64,000 bases of DNA, taken from positions 3,301,001 through 3,365,000 of the forward strand of contig NC_081815.1 in NCBI RefSeq assembly GCF_030704535.1, read 5' to 3'. Shown piece by piece: positions 1 to 11,944 of the stretch; positions within the stretch are counted from its first letter, which is position 1; every line of letters begins with the position of its first letter. This DNA is from Vitis vinifera. Lineage: Eukaryota; Streptophyta; Magnoliopsida; Vitales; Vitaceae. The position numbers and the translations under genes are program-made. Below the pieces are notes generated by a model. The model did not search any database and was not told the origin of the DNA. It saw nothing but the letters and a program-made list of their open reading frames with translations.

Positions 1-3000
1 CTTATACGCTAATTTTCCTCCTCCGAGGAAAGCTTCCCTGGCAAGGTTTTATTGTAAGTTCATTCAGGATTCAACCATTCATTGCTATTTGCAACTTCAC
101 TGCTGTAACCTCTTAGTTTCTTATTTATAATTTTCATTGCCTTGATGAACTCTCAAACTGTAGGGGGAGAATAAAGGATTTCTTGTTTGTAAGAAGAAGA
201 TGGCAACTTCTCCTGAGATGCTTTGTTGCTTATGTCCTCCCCCTTTTCAACAGTTTCTTGAGATGGTGACCAACATGAGATTTGATGAAGAACCCAATTA
301 CATAAAGCTGATTTCCCTTTTTGATAACAGCATTGGTTCCATTGCATCTTTGCGGCCTATCAGAATAGATGGTGCTTTAAAGGTTGTTACTCGGTGACCC
401 AAGTCAAATTATTAGTCTTATAAAGTTCATCTGTTTTTTCTTCTATTTGTTATTAAATTTCTCGTGAATTATAGGTGGGTCAAAAAAGGGCAAGGCTTTC
501 TGAGCAAGAAGATGGTGGTCAGCCTAAGAAGAAAGTTCGGCTAGGTTCTCCAGCTATGCAATGGATATCAGTTTATAACTCCAGAGCGTCGATGAAGCAG
601 AGGTAAATGATGGTAGTTAAGCATTATAGGATTAAAAAGTTAAACCCACCACCTTCAATCCATTCTCTCCCATCATACCTGAATTAGAAATTGTTTCCTT
701 TTTGGCCATTTGTTTTACTTTTCTTTTTTTGGCCCAAATTTGTTTTACTTTGATATATTCATATCTTAACTATTCTCATTCAAGTTGGTACAAGACATTT
801 TTATTATTTCTTTTTGAATGTAAAATCAAATTTCAAGATCTACTTCTCCCACCTAACCACTGTTTTAGATGTTATCATTGCTACAATATGAGAAGGCCTC
901 AGAACCTCATTGAAATTGAACACTGCACAGGGCAAACATGAATACTATTAGATGGCAAGGTTTCTGAGGGTGGTTCTCCCTATAAGTTTTTGTTTCTTTT
1001 GGATGCTTTGATATTTTAGCTAAGGGATGAGAGGTTTTGCTGCAGATATCACTACAATGTAATGGATTCAAGGCTTCATCAGCATGTGGAGAAAGGAAGG
1101 GAAGATGGACTGTATATTAGCTGTGTAGCTTCGTCAACAAATTTATGGGCCATCATTATGGATGCAGGAACGGGGTTCACATCCCAGGTTTATGAACTCT
1201 CAACCATTTTCTTACACAAGGTGGGTGCTAACAAAGCTCTTTACCATGAGGCATGACCTCTTGCAGTTTGATTTATCAAAAAATATCCAGGGTAAAAAAG
1301 CTTATTCCTTCTGATTTCATTTTCAGGAGTGGATAATGGAACAGTGGGATAAGAACTTCTATATCACTTCCGTTGCTGGTGCAAGCAATGGCAATGCTTT
1401 GGTGGTAATGTCAAAGGGTAAGTGCAGTTCAGAATTTATTTTTTCCTTCAAATTCATTTTTCTACATTTTAGTTTATTGTAGTTCTCCAAACTCCAAAGA
1501 GTGGCATGTGAGGTGGCCAGTTTTGGTATCAGTGTCCCCTCTCGATTGTTTCGTTAGGAATCCACCTTGGATGTTGCTGAGCTAGAACTCATTTTAGTTT
1601 GCAATTTAAGGGTCTAGATAAAACCAATGGTCTCTTTTGAACATATATTTTGATAAGAAATAGCCTTTTCAAGATATCAGAACATTTCCTAGGACCTCCT
1701 TTGGGTGACATTGAACTTGTTGCCACCTACCATTATTTATGGTGACCAAGATATAAAGCTTCCTTAAGATCTAGAAGGATGTCTCAACACTGCTTTAACT
1801 ACATCACCAAATTCAAAAGATTTACAGAAACCCAGTATGATATTAGCCACTTGTTTCTCAAAATAATAGCTATACCTGCATAGCCCAGGTTACCTAAAGA
1901 ACATCCCTGTATGTTAAGGTTGATATGGAGGGGTTTCACCATCAAACTCCTGGGTTGATGGGAGTTGGGAAGTAATGCCATGCAATAGACCTACCACCTT
2001 TGAGGATAGGTTGAAGGTAAGTTGAGCTCTGAGGTTTGTTAGTACAGATTCCTATGTAGAAAGTATCATATGAATCTTGTCAAAGGGTAGGATGCACTAA
2101 TTCAAACTCATATTCAAATACAGATGTTCCTCTTACTCAACAGAAAACAGAACATTTCCAATTCTGATTGGTGGCCAACACATCGATTATTTATATTCCC
2201 TGTAATTTTATTTAGAATCACATGGGTCTCACAATCTTGAGGGTCATGCCTAATGGTGTAACTAGTGGGTTCAGGAAAATATACTATTGGAACTGCATTG
2301 TTTAGATGGCTGTAGCCTCCATTTTACAAATTGGTAAATGTGTTTGTCCAAAGATGGCCTCTTTAGAAAAATGTTCCCTAATCTAATAATAATTGTTCAT
2401 AAATAAATAAAATTTAGGCAAAAACAATTCTAGATTATTGGATACCATTTGCCTTAGCAACACAAGTCCTCACCCTCCATCCAGCTCCAATTTTTTGACA
2501 AATCCAATATTCCAACTATGTAGGGTTGGCTACATGGATCCTTGTATGCCATTCCACTCTATGAGCTTTATGAATCAATATCTGGGTTTAGTTACATGAT
2601 TCCTTTGCTGTCATATATCTGTAAATTTTCAGACAAATTAATCTGACATATTTCATTCTTATAAGCAATGATGAGATTTCCATTATCTTTTTCCTACAAT
2701 TGCCTCCTAGCAGTTCAATGATAATTACGCTAACCTTATCTCTTCTCTTTCAGGGACCCCTTATAATCAACAATCATATAAAGTGAGCGATGTATTTCCT
2801 TTCAAATGGATAAATAAGAAGTGGAAAGAAGGCTTTTTTGTTACGTCCATGACCACTGCAGGCAGCAGATGGGGCATTGTCATGTCCCGAAATGCAGGTT
2901 TTTCTAATCAGGTAGTACATTTTCCAAATTTTTATGCTCACATTCTGGAAGAATGCTGCAGAAAGCACTTAGCTATCCCTGTTTTTTCAGGTTGTTGAGC

Positions 3001-4408
3001 TCGATTTCCTCTATCCAAGTGAAGGGATCCACAGAAGATGGGAGAGTGGATATCGAATTACCTCAACCGCTGCAACAGCAGATCAAGCTGCATTCATACT
3101 CAGTACATCCAAGAGGAGAACACAAGATGTGACGCAAGAAACTCTCCGGACATCTGCTTTTCCTTGCACCCATGTTAAGGTGAGTTCAAATTGATGAATC
3201 AATTGATGATTTATCATCCATTTGAGGATCATCTCAGGGAATCTGAACTTTATTCTAAGCGTGTTTTAATTAGATTTTGAATCCTCCTGTTTTGTTTCCT
3301 TAAAACTTGAAATATGGTTTGTTTTGTTATTAAATGGAAGATCATTTATCAGATTCTGAAAAATGAAAGTGTTTTAGTTTTTGAGTTATGGTCCTTGAAA
3401 TAAAGTGGAATGGGTCTCCAGATCTCCTTACAGGATTTTTCATAGGATATCATATCCATTGAAAATTGATATCCTTCAGCTCCTCCTCTCCTCCTACCAA
3501 AGAAATCTTTTGACCATAGGGAACCATGCATTCAAGGTTCTCTGGGGCATTAGTTAACTATCATGGAGGCTAACTTCCTGGCCAATGATATGCACCTCAA
3601 CTTTGGAGGAGTTCATTTTGTCTTCCAGCCTATTTAGTTTCTTATGCTGTTGGGTTTCGACTTTTGACTTCTTTTTTCACCTCTTGTTTCCCTGCCTTTT
3701 GGAGTAGTTTCACCCAGGGTTACAACTTGGGTGGGTTTAAGTTAGAGATTTTCAACCTAAGCCTGATTTGGTCAGGTGTGGGTGGGTTCTCAGGTTGCAT
3801 GGGTTGAATAAATTATTAATTTTTGTGAAGAAGAAATTATATACTTTGTATTTACTATATGCTTTTCTTTGTCTTATTTCATGTATTAATAGGTAAAATT
3901 GACCCAGCATTATTAAAAATGTCAAATACTATTAGTAATTTATTACTACTACAATTCTTTGAATGTGTTTTACAAAGATATTAAAATCTAACTTTTAAAA
4001 TTATGATTATGTTAATATAAAATATGTATACTAGGTCAGGTTTCGTGATGAGCTCGGGTTGATCAAGTCTGAAAAACCAACCTAAGGTTGGATTGGGCTC
4101 AAAGGGAACCAGCCTATGTTGCTGCCCTAGTGAAAAGAGAAAACCCAAGCAAGAGTTTAGTAACCTATACTGGTTTGAGATTTTGTTAATGCAGTTCTTT
4201 TGGATGAAACATCTCAGCTGGGAAGTGACTGCTATAGAAACAGAATATCAGGCATTATTTTGATTGTTTGACACAAAATGTTTAGTTAAGACTGTTCAGT
4301 AGGATGCTCAACTCTTGTAATGTAAATGCTTGCTCTTATCTGTGGCAGGATAAATGGTCAAAGAATCTGTATATTGCATCGATCTGCTATGGGAGAACTG
4401 TCTCTTAA
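1..4408 (+). CDS. Casein kinase 1-like Ser/Thr kinase, MUT9-like/HD16 type, 3' half (partial at 5')
   Basis: The 3' part of a plant nuclear casein kinase 1-like gene; the start lies left of the window. Coding exons read as 3-53, 164-382, 475-602, 1046-1220, 1327-1417, 2754-2911, 2991-3179 and 4349-4408. All junctions are GT-AG and in phase, giving 356 residues. The first exon encodes [15 protein letters not shown], the late kinase lobe typical of CK1. It is followed by [16 protein letters not shown] and then a bipartite basic stretch (KRAR, then KKKVRLG) that looks like a nuclear localisation signal. The rest is the long C-terminal region peculiar to this family, with repeated W/Y-rich units such as [19 protein letters not shown] and [10 protein letters not shown], ending in [16 protein letters not shown]. 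Family members phosphorylate histone H3 and light or flowering regulators; this is family knowledge. Splice-like signals beyond the stop (about 4457 and 4836) suggest 3' UTR introns. Which paralogue it is cannot be decided here. Confidence 0.92.
3715..4132. repeat. Possible hAT-like non-autonomous element in the last kinase intron
   Basis: The stretch begins CAGGGTTACAACTTGGGT. Its right end, read on the other strand, begins GGGCAGCAACATAGG, an imperfect inverted pair of the CAGGG type. The interior is AT-rich with scattered GGGTTGGG-like words. I could not find a clean target-site duplication, so the ends are approximate. Confidence 0.3.
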
Positions 4409-5970
4409 AGTCTGGAATTTGAAAGAGGAAACTCTGGTTGCAGGTTTAGTGGCAGGTAGGTACCATACATGTTTACCATTAAAATTTCAATGTTCCTTAA
4501 TTAGATTCCCAGTCAATGATTTTTAAAGTGAAAAAATCTTGCTGATGTTCAGGTTACCTTTCTTTGAGATCTGCTCTGAGTTCTCTGAATCATAAAATTT
4601 ATGTTCACATACTTCCAGTTCAAAAATGGGTTGTGTAGCACACACTTGAACCATAAATGGCTTTCAATCTTTTACTGTCTGTGGAGTTAGGAATATGCGA
4701 AACATAATCTCTCTCTCATCCTGGATTATATAAAGGATTTTCTTTCTTCTTTCTTATGGAAAGATTTCTTTCCTCTTGAACAAAGCTGGTGAAGCCTTGA
4801 CCTGAATCCACCTATTCTTGTGGTTATCCATGCAGGTTAGCGGTTTGCACAGAAGAAGTTGCCAGCCCCTCTGGAGAAAATGTGGCGGAAGTCTTTCAAG
4901 TATGTAAAGTTGGTCTTCTGGACATGTGGATAATCATATGGCGCCCCAACATCTTTCTTAGAAGAATGCTTTCCTAGAGGGAGTTCAAAGCCTAGATGTT
5001 TGTACAATTCTTGGACACAATGTCTCTGGTATGTTTCAATTTTGGCTTCAGAGGGTTGGGATAGCAGTCTTGGAAGATGGCCTCTTGGTGGGAACTGAAA
5101 TTTAGGGGTGTCTCCTGTTGGGGGAGTTACAAAGAAGTTAAACCCCAGAATGTTGTTATGTTGACATAAACGGACCAGCTATGTTATAACTTTATTTGAA
5201 GAGATTAAAAGAGGAACAAGAAAAAGAACAATTGGACCAAATTTCATAAAAACAATTTTCATATTTAATTTTTAATTTTATATATTATCAAAAGTCTTGT
5301 ATTCAACACACTCACAAGATTGGCTAAAAAGAAAGATAAGAAGCTGTAGGAGGCTGATGAAAGATAGGCAGAGAAGAGGGTAGCCTTTGGCATAAAGAAG
5401 ATTGTTCAATTCTTTGCACTTCAAAATATATAGAACACAATACCTTATTTTATATGATCACATCATTTCCATTATTTATCAAGCTTCCCTGTTTAGGGAT
5501 GGTAACAGGACGGACTCGGGATAAGTTGTTTCCACTTTGATCTTATCCTTTTCATATAAGTTAATTCTCAATCACCTCTTAATAATAAAAATAAAATAAA
5601 TATTTTTTTATAAATTTATTTTTGTTGAAAAGTAACCCTTTTTATTATTTTGTGTTAAAAAGGAATAATTTAAATTATAAAAATTAATTGCCTAACCTGC
5701 CTTGGATTTTAAAAAAAATCCTATAATTCATTTTTAACCCTTTATTTTTAATTTCAAACTTGTTCCCCTAAACGTAGATGAGATAAGCATCTCAAAACCG
5801 GTCATATTACCACCCCTTTCCCTACTTTATTTTTGAGATGTAGTAAAGTTCAACTTTTGTTTGAAGTGAAGTTAAGTCGAAATAGAGGGATCAATGACCA
5901 AGTAAAATTAGAAACAAATGAATCAATGATAATAGAAGATTAAGGGAATGAAATCTAATTTGAGACTTCA
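4409..5970. other. 3' UTR and intergenic DNA
   Basis: The left part up to about 5200 is moderately GC-rich and probably holds the 3' UTR of the kinase gene, including likely UTR introns (splice-like AG at about 4346, 4835). From 5200 the DNA is AT-rich, with no open frame resembling a known protein. Confidence 0.5.
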
Positions 5971-6261
5971 ATGGCATGTTTAATGTGTGACAATGAGAAG
6001 TACAAATGAACACTTCATTCCTGTTACAAGGAATGAACATTTAATTTATTTTCTCATTCATTTTTATGTTTGGAATGATAATTAACGATTGAAATAAAAA
6101 CCGATTCCAATATATATGAAATTTTACTTATAAATAAGATTTCAATTAATTTTTATGAGATGTTTTGATTACCATAATGTAGGAAATGATATAAAATATA
6201 TTAAAATTATTATTTTACGTTTGAAAATTATGATTAATTTTTATTTATTGAATAAATATTA

Positions 6262-6767
6262 AGGTATGTTTGGTTTCTATTTTCAAGAACTATTTTCTGT
6301 TCTTGAAAACAAAAAATATAAAAAACTTGTTTGGGGAAGGGGAAGTGTTTTTATTTTTTATGTTTCCTGTGTTCTCAAAAATTACTTTTTTAAAAATAAT
6401 AAAAAGATATTTTCATTGTTTTTTCACTGTTCAAAACATAGATTGTTTTTCGTGTTTTCTCTTTTTTTTTTTCCACAAAAATGAGCTTCACCCAACTATT
6501 GCACCCCTACCCACAAACTCTTTCTTTTTCCTTAAATTATTGAAATTAATATACTTATACATGGTTACAAAATCATAATTTATTTAAGAAAATTATAATA
6601 GATATAAAAATTTAAAATTGAATAATTTTTTTTTTAATTTAAATGAATTGTGCATATGAAAATTATTTATATATTTATAATATCAAGTTAATGAAAGAAA
6701 ATACTTTATTAATTAAAAAAATAGCTTTTAAATATGTTTTTTTGTTTTATTTTTATTAACTCAACTA

Positions 6768-6833
<66 letters not shown>

Positions 6834-6950
6834 GAACAAAAACTATTTTACAGAATTCAGTTCTCAAACATAATTTTTTTTTTTTTTTTTCTGAAAACAC
6901 AAAAAACTGTTCTTAAAAACTATTCTAAAAAACAGCAATCAAACAAGCCC
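6262..6950. mobile_element. Tourist/Harbinger-like MITE (TTA target duplication)
   Basis: The left end AGGTATGTTTGGTTTC and the complement of the right end GGGCTTGTTTGATTGC form an imperfect terminal inverted repeat. It is flanked on both sides by TTA (6259-6261 and 6951-6953), the 3-bp duplication expected of PIF/Harbinger MITEs. Subterminal sequence also pairs (tracts around AAGAACTATTTT and its complement). It carries an AT microsatellite at 6771-6831. It has no coding capacity. Confidence 0.5.
6771..6831. repeat. (AT)n microsatellite
   Basis: About 30 uninterrupted AT units inside the MITE-like element. The short open frames encoding alternating Ile-Tyr across it on both strands are artefacts of the repeat. 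Confidence 0.95.
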
Positions 6951-7274
6951 TTATTTTTCTTAATAATTTATTTTGAACTTTATATAAGAAATTAAGAATA
7001 TTATTATCAAATCCTTTTTTTCCCATTTTCATTCTCATTGTTAATTATAATCACCGAAATGCATCCCTACTTCCCGTAAAATAGGAATGAGAATAAAATC
7101 ATTCCCATTTCTCTTTCTCTCATTCCCAATTCTGACTTACTAAACAACCTATCCAAACATACTGATTCATTCTCACTCCCTATTCCACTGTTCCAAACAT
7201 GCCCGATGGATTCGCGTGAAGGGCTACTCGGTGGGTAGATAAAAACATACGCCCAACCCGTACGCCCTTGGAGT

Positions 7275-7370
7275 CACGTGAGTAGGGTGGGCTTCAAAGA
7301 AAGCTCTCACATGAGGGAGTGGCGTGCAAGTGCAACCCTGAAACTGTCACGTGATCGTAATAATATATAG
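7275..7370 (+). promoter_or_regulatory. Promoter of the small gene at 7638: two G-boxes and a TATA-like box
   Basis: Two perfect CACGTG G-boxes lie at 7275-7280 and 7348-7353, both in the wider form GTCACGTGA. A TATA-like TAATATATAG lies at 7361-7370, placing a transcription start near 7395. G-boxes bind bZIP and bHLH factors, often in light or ABA responses; that role here is inferred. A 19-codon upstream frame starts at 7413. Confidence 0.5.
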
Positions 7371-7637
7371 AGTGGGATCCATACAATCCGGGGAAAAACA
7401 ACTGATATACCCATGATTTGTTTTGCTATTTTTTTGTTATTCAGCCATTCAACTTGTCAACAAGCTTAGGTCATTTTTTTTTCCTCCAGTCAAACAGAGC
7501 CCAGCGCACTTCAAAGTTCAAAACATTAGCTTTATAATCAACCATAGCCAGCTACAGCTATGGCCTAACCACTTGGACCAATCTGGTCGTCACCAGCGTC
7601 CATGCTTCGACAGTCAAAGCCTTGCTCCTGTCCTGCC

Positions 7638-7961
7638 ATGGATATTCGGAACTGCTTCAGCTTGTGCAGCAGGACTATTCAATTGGGGCGGAGCCTGGAT
7701 GATATGGGATCCACCAAATTAGCTTCCTCAGCCACTGAATCCTGCAAGCTAAGGTGGAAAGTGTTATGGAGAAAGTTTAAGAAAGAAAAGGAGAAGATGT
7801 TTCAGCCTTGGGGCTCTGTGAAGGTTACCTACGATTCGTACTCTTATTCTCAGAATTTTGATCAAGGGTCACTCTGGGATGAACCTGATTACCACTCTCG
7901 ATCATTCTCTGCTCGGTATGCTGTTCCTTCCAGGATCTTTCTAAAGGAAGGGACGATGTAA
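7638..7961 (+). CDS. Small conserved plant protein of unknown function (107 aa)
   Basis: Single-exon frame of 107 residues. I know this pattern only as a small uncharacterised plant family. It has a basic central helix (KLRWKVLWRKFKKEKEKMF, about residues 50-68), then YDSYSYSQNFDQG, an acidic EPDYHSRSFSARYA block and a PSRIF end. The start at 7638 sits in a strong GCCATGG context. An in-frame ATG at 7602 would add 12 residues (MLRQSKPCSCPA) that look less like the family. No signal peptide or membrane segment is seen, and the basic/aromatic core suggests a soluble protein. It has its own promoter with G-boxes. The function is not known. Confidence 0.7.
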   Translation: MDIRNCFSLCSRTIQLGRSLDDMGSTKLASSATESCKLRWKVLWRKFKKEKEKMFQPWGSVKVTYDSYSYSQNFDQGSLWDEPDYHSRSFSARYAVPSRIFLKEGTM

Positions 7962-10900
7962 GGAAAGCTCAAAAGAACTTCATGTGTTCATATAGTTTGT
8001 TTTTGATCATTTGATTGGAAGCTTATTCTATAGTGAGTTTAATGCGTTAGTATTATATATTCTCTCAGAGTTTGATTGATGATTCTTAATCAACAAGCAT
8101 GCTCTCTTGTTTTTCAAGATCTAAATGATCTCTTCTCCATTTCTCGAAGTGTGTGTTAGCATATTCTTGACAAGCATGTTCTCCTTTTTTGCTTTGGATT
8201 TTCTGCGAGTCTTTTGCTTTTGTTTGTAGGATTTAAGCAGAGAGATTTGGAATTGACCAAGATCAAGAACAAAGCTCATTAATTAACCAGACTTTATATG
8301 AAATAAAGTAGAAAAGTTCATTGTTCTTGACCATTTCCCACACTTTATCCACCAAGTTGAGATGCCCTGAGGAAATTCATCATTTGGGCATCTGCCATCT
8401 AAGCCTTTTCTTAAAGAAAAAAATGGAAAAAGGTTGTGAAAGATACACATCCCATTAAAAGCCTAAGGAATCTTTCAGTATTTTTCTTTCCTTTTTCCAA
8501 AGGGAATTCACATGCTATGAAAGGGGTTAGCCTTGGAAAAAAGAGCTTGGCTCTTAGATCGAGCCAAGCTTTCATCCGTGAGGTAGGTTGAGCCTTTTAT
8601 AACATTCGATCATCCTCATTTTAGTGACCCTTTCCCGTATTAAACATAGGTCATTCCCTGCTTTGTGATCCAGGTCGGTCTGCAGTAGCAGCTTCATTGC
8701 AGGCAGTCTGCAGGTTTGAGCTAACTGGGTGTTGGTTGATTTTTAGTTGCGGAAATGGCTTAGCTTCTTTTGGCTCTTAGTCAACCACAGTGGGCTAGAT
8801 CCTGATTACTTTAACTAAAGTCATTTTCATTCCATTTTTATTGTCTAGAGGTTTCTTAATAGGAAGTAAATGCTGGAGCAAGTTGCAACCTGACAAATTC
8901 TTTGAAAAATTATGCTGACTCCTTGGGCATCATAGAATGATAATACCCTTTGAATCTCAACAAAGATAATGACAAAGAATGCGTCCCACGTCACTCCATC
9001 TGCTGGCCAAATCAATTTGCCCTTTTGTGAGCTCATGCATTTGAAATTGAGTTCAAGATGAAATGAAAATTTCCACTTCAAGTGCTCGTGCAATAGCCCA
9101 CTTCAATTAAGAAATTGTTAGGAAAATGATTTAAAATCATTCGAATTCATTAAAACTAATTTAATCACTCAATCAAATTGATTTGATTAACGTTGGTTTG
9201 ATTTGGTTCAATTCATTCTAAAATTTAAAATTCATATTTTTTTTTGACATTTAAAAAAAAATTTAAATCATAAATTTTTTTAATACCTCAAAAATTTTAA
9301 AATCATTACTTTCTCAACATAAGTTTATGACGGTTTTTATATTTTACACAAAAAAAAATTATTATTTTTTATTTAGAAAACAAAAGGTTTATCAAATGGA
9401 CTTTCACACTCAATTATAATTGGAAAAATACAATAATTTAATTCACAACAGTACACATATTAATTTATACAAATATGTATGATTGATTCTATCGATTCAA
9501 ATAAATTTCATGTTTTTAATTTTTAAAACTAATAGTAACTTTTATATAAAAAATAAAAAATTTATACAAACATTGTATATTTACCTTATATATATTTTTT
9601 TAAAATATTTTCAAAAATTTTAAAATTTGAGATGGTAAAAATGATTTGATGTCCCAATTTAGAAAATAAAAAATAAAAAATTATTATTATTTTATTATAA
9701 TTTTCTAAGAGTTTTGTATCCCATGTGAAAGTTACTTTCATATAAGATTTACTATCATTTTTCCATTTAAAAAAAAAAAAAGTGTTTCCAAATAAGCAAT
9801 TAGTTCTTCTCCTCTTTCCTTCTAGATATGTCTTTTTTTTTTCTAACCATAAACATAAAAATACCTTGATCATTTTAGAATCACCTCTTTAAATCAAGAC
9901 TTATCCTTACAATTTTTAAATATCTTTACATCTTGGATGAGATGCCTATCTCATTATTTTTAGAAAACATAATTAAATAAAAGAATCATAGGTGTACTTA
10001 ATATGCCAACTTCACGATAAGATTGACAGACTTAACGAAGTAGTTCATTTATTACTAAAATTGTTGAAGCAAACACATTAGTCGACTCATATTCCCTAAG
10101 TTTCATCCTTAATATGAGATAGGGGATCTAATGCATTTTTGACACCTTAGGATTTTGATACAAAGAAATGATGCCCTATTCTGCAAGGCGATTTGCAAGG
10201 GCTTGCTTTTGTGTGATTTCACAATCTCTCTAATGAATCATTTTTTTTTTTTTTTTAAGATTTGTGCATGGAATTTGTATCCTAATACATATGCTCTTCT
10301 CACCGAACGAGAGACATGAATTCCCACTTTAATATTCAAACAAATAAATGTGAGAGCATAAGAGACTATGTTAAGTAATTTATCATGCCCTTGTTCCAAG
10401 TAGAAAAATTTGACAATGTCACAACTTAGATAACCTTCAAGCATGGTTTGCTAGTGAGCTCAGGCTTGTACATGTCTATTCTTAAAATGAAGTCACTTAT
10501 CATAGAAGAGACTTTTACCAAGGCCTACAAAATATGCTAGCCCACAAGAGAACTTGACAACATTTGTCTTTCAAATGGTGGTAGCAACTAATGTACATAA
10601 CAAAAAATTTGAAGCAACACCAATGGATTCCGAAGGAAAAAGATATAGAACAAATTGGCAAACTATAGCAACTCAAGAAAAGTATAGGTAACGTTGAGGG
10701 ATTTATACTTTATATTCGCTAAGTTGATGACACCATGCTCATAAGTCTTTAAAGATTTGTCCAAGTTATCAAATCTCATATAACCTCCTCAACCACAAAA
10801 AGGCATGTCTAAAAAGTATGTTACCAAATATCATGCTTATAACCTTATTTAAATATATTTTTCGGAGGTGTGCTTAAGTTTGAAACATGTGGAGGAAATG

Positions 10901-11840
10901 TACACTAACAAGGAGCGATTGTGGAATTTCATGGTTACGAGTGATTAATCACCTTTGACGGTTGCTATAATAAGATTTCCTTAACAAAACCTCAAAGATA
11001 GGTGATTTTGATGATTTACGGTGGAAATGGAATTGACATGATTGAAATGTGAGGCGAATCAATATCCTTTAGATTAACAAAATTAGAGTTTTCTCAACAA
11101 AATCTCTATTACGCTAAAATTATTGGAAAGTGGGATTCAACTTATAAAAGCTTCCACTTTGTCCTTATTAGTGATAACTTTGTTTCTTTTGACGGACATC
11201 TCCCCCACCAACCTCTCTTTGACTAACATAATCTTTCACGACATCAGTGGAACAAGTTAAGGGATCATAAAAAAGAGGACTCATACATCTTAACCTTTTT
11301 TATTGAGTTAGGGTGTTTTGACTCACAAAAAAAAAATTTTTTGCTTGGTAATTTTTTTTTTGGGGGAGTTGTAACTTGTAAGGTGTCTATAATATAGGAA
11401 TGGAAGGATAAACTTCTCCATTTTGATTTGAACACTATATTCTAGGGGTTGAACAAATTCAATGCTAAACCAAACTTTTAATTGTGGCAAAATTTGCTTC
11501 CAACTCCTTGGAGGTTCTTCAAAATCAAAAATGGTCAGAACCAAGAAGGAAAAAGAATAATCAAGGACGCAACAAATTGTCGACAAAAATAATGTTTCCA
11601 CAAGAACATTGACACATGGCTACACAATTTTATTTGATTATGTATTTAAGTAAATAGGTTTTGCGCTCTGGCCGGAGCGGCACATGATGGTTCATGCCAC
11701 TGTTTTATTTGGGTTCGGACCATGTTTTCTAAGAAAGCACTGTTTTCACATCCTGAAAACGACGTCGTTTCGTATCATCAAACTCCCCCACAATTTAGCA
11801 GAAAAGAGAGAAGGATATAACTAACATATTAACGCATAAA
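7962..11840. other. Intergenic, no gene seen
   Basis: After a short 3' UTR the DNA becomes AT-rich, with many A or T runs. The longest open frames (for example 8845-9093 and 11323-11601, both minus) have no family resemblance and contain homopolymer stretches. The part from 10000 to 11600 has less biased composition and may be old, unrecognisable repeat. I could not name it. Confidence 0.5.
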
Positions 11841-11841
11841 A

Positions 11842-11886
11842 ATGAACACTACTCTTGTTCTGCTCGCGATTAGGGTTTAGGGTTTT
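11842..11886 (+). promoter_or_regulatory. Upstream ORF and telo-box in the FRIGIDA-like leader
   Basis: A 12-residue upstream frame runs 11842-11880 (MNTTLVLLAIRV, stop TAG). Its end overlaps TTAGGGTTTAGGGTTT at 11870-11885, two copies of the plant telomere word, known as a telo-box in 5' regions of growth-related genes. If the leader includes 11842, the short frame could dampen translation of the main frame at 11945. This is inference. Confidence 0.45.
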
Positions 11887-11944
11887 TTGCTTCAGAAAAT
11901 CTTCGCACCAGCAGCAAGCTCAAATTTCTCCCAACTCTTCGCCA

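Larger units (their letters stand above)
5973..7203. mobile_element. Possible outer inverted-repeat element (GGCATGTTT ends)
   Basis: GGCATGTTTAATGTGTGA near 5973 pairs with the complement of the sequence ending at 7203 (GGCATGTTTGGAACAGTG). Both ends continue into ATGAGAA-type words. The element at 6262-6950 lies inside it. No convincing target-site duplication was seen, so this is a candidate only. Confidence 0.35.

Noticed and set aside
6709-6916. Frames of alternating Ile and Tyr on both strands
   Set aside because: Produced by the AT microsatellite.
9586-9873. Minus-strand frame of 95 codons rich in Lys, Phe and Ile
   Set aside because: Typical of AT-rich DNA with homopolymers; no domain.
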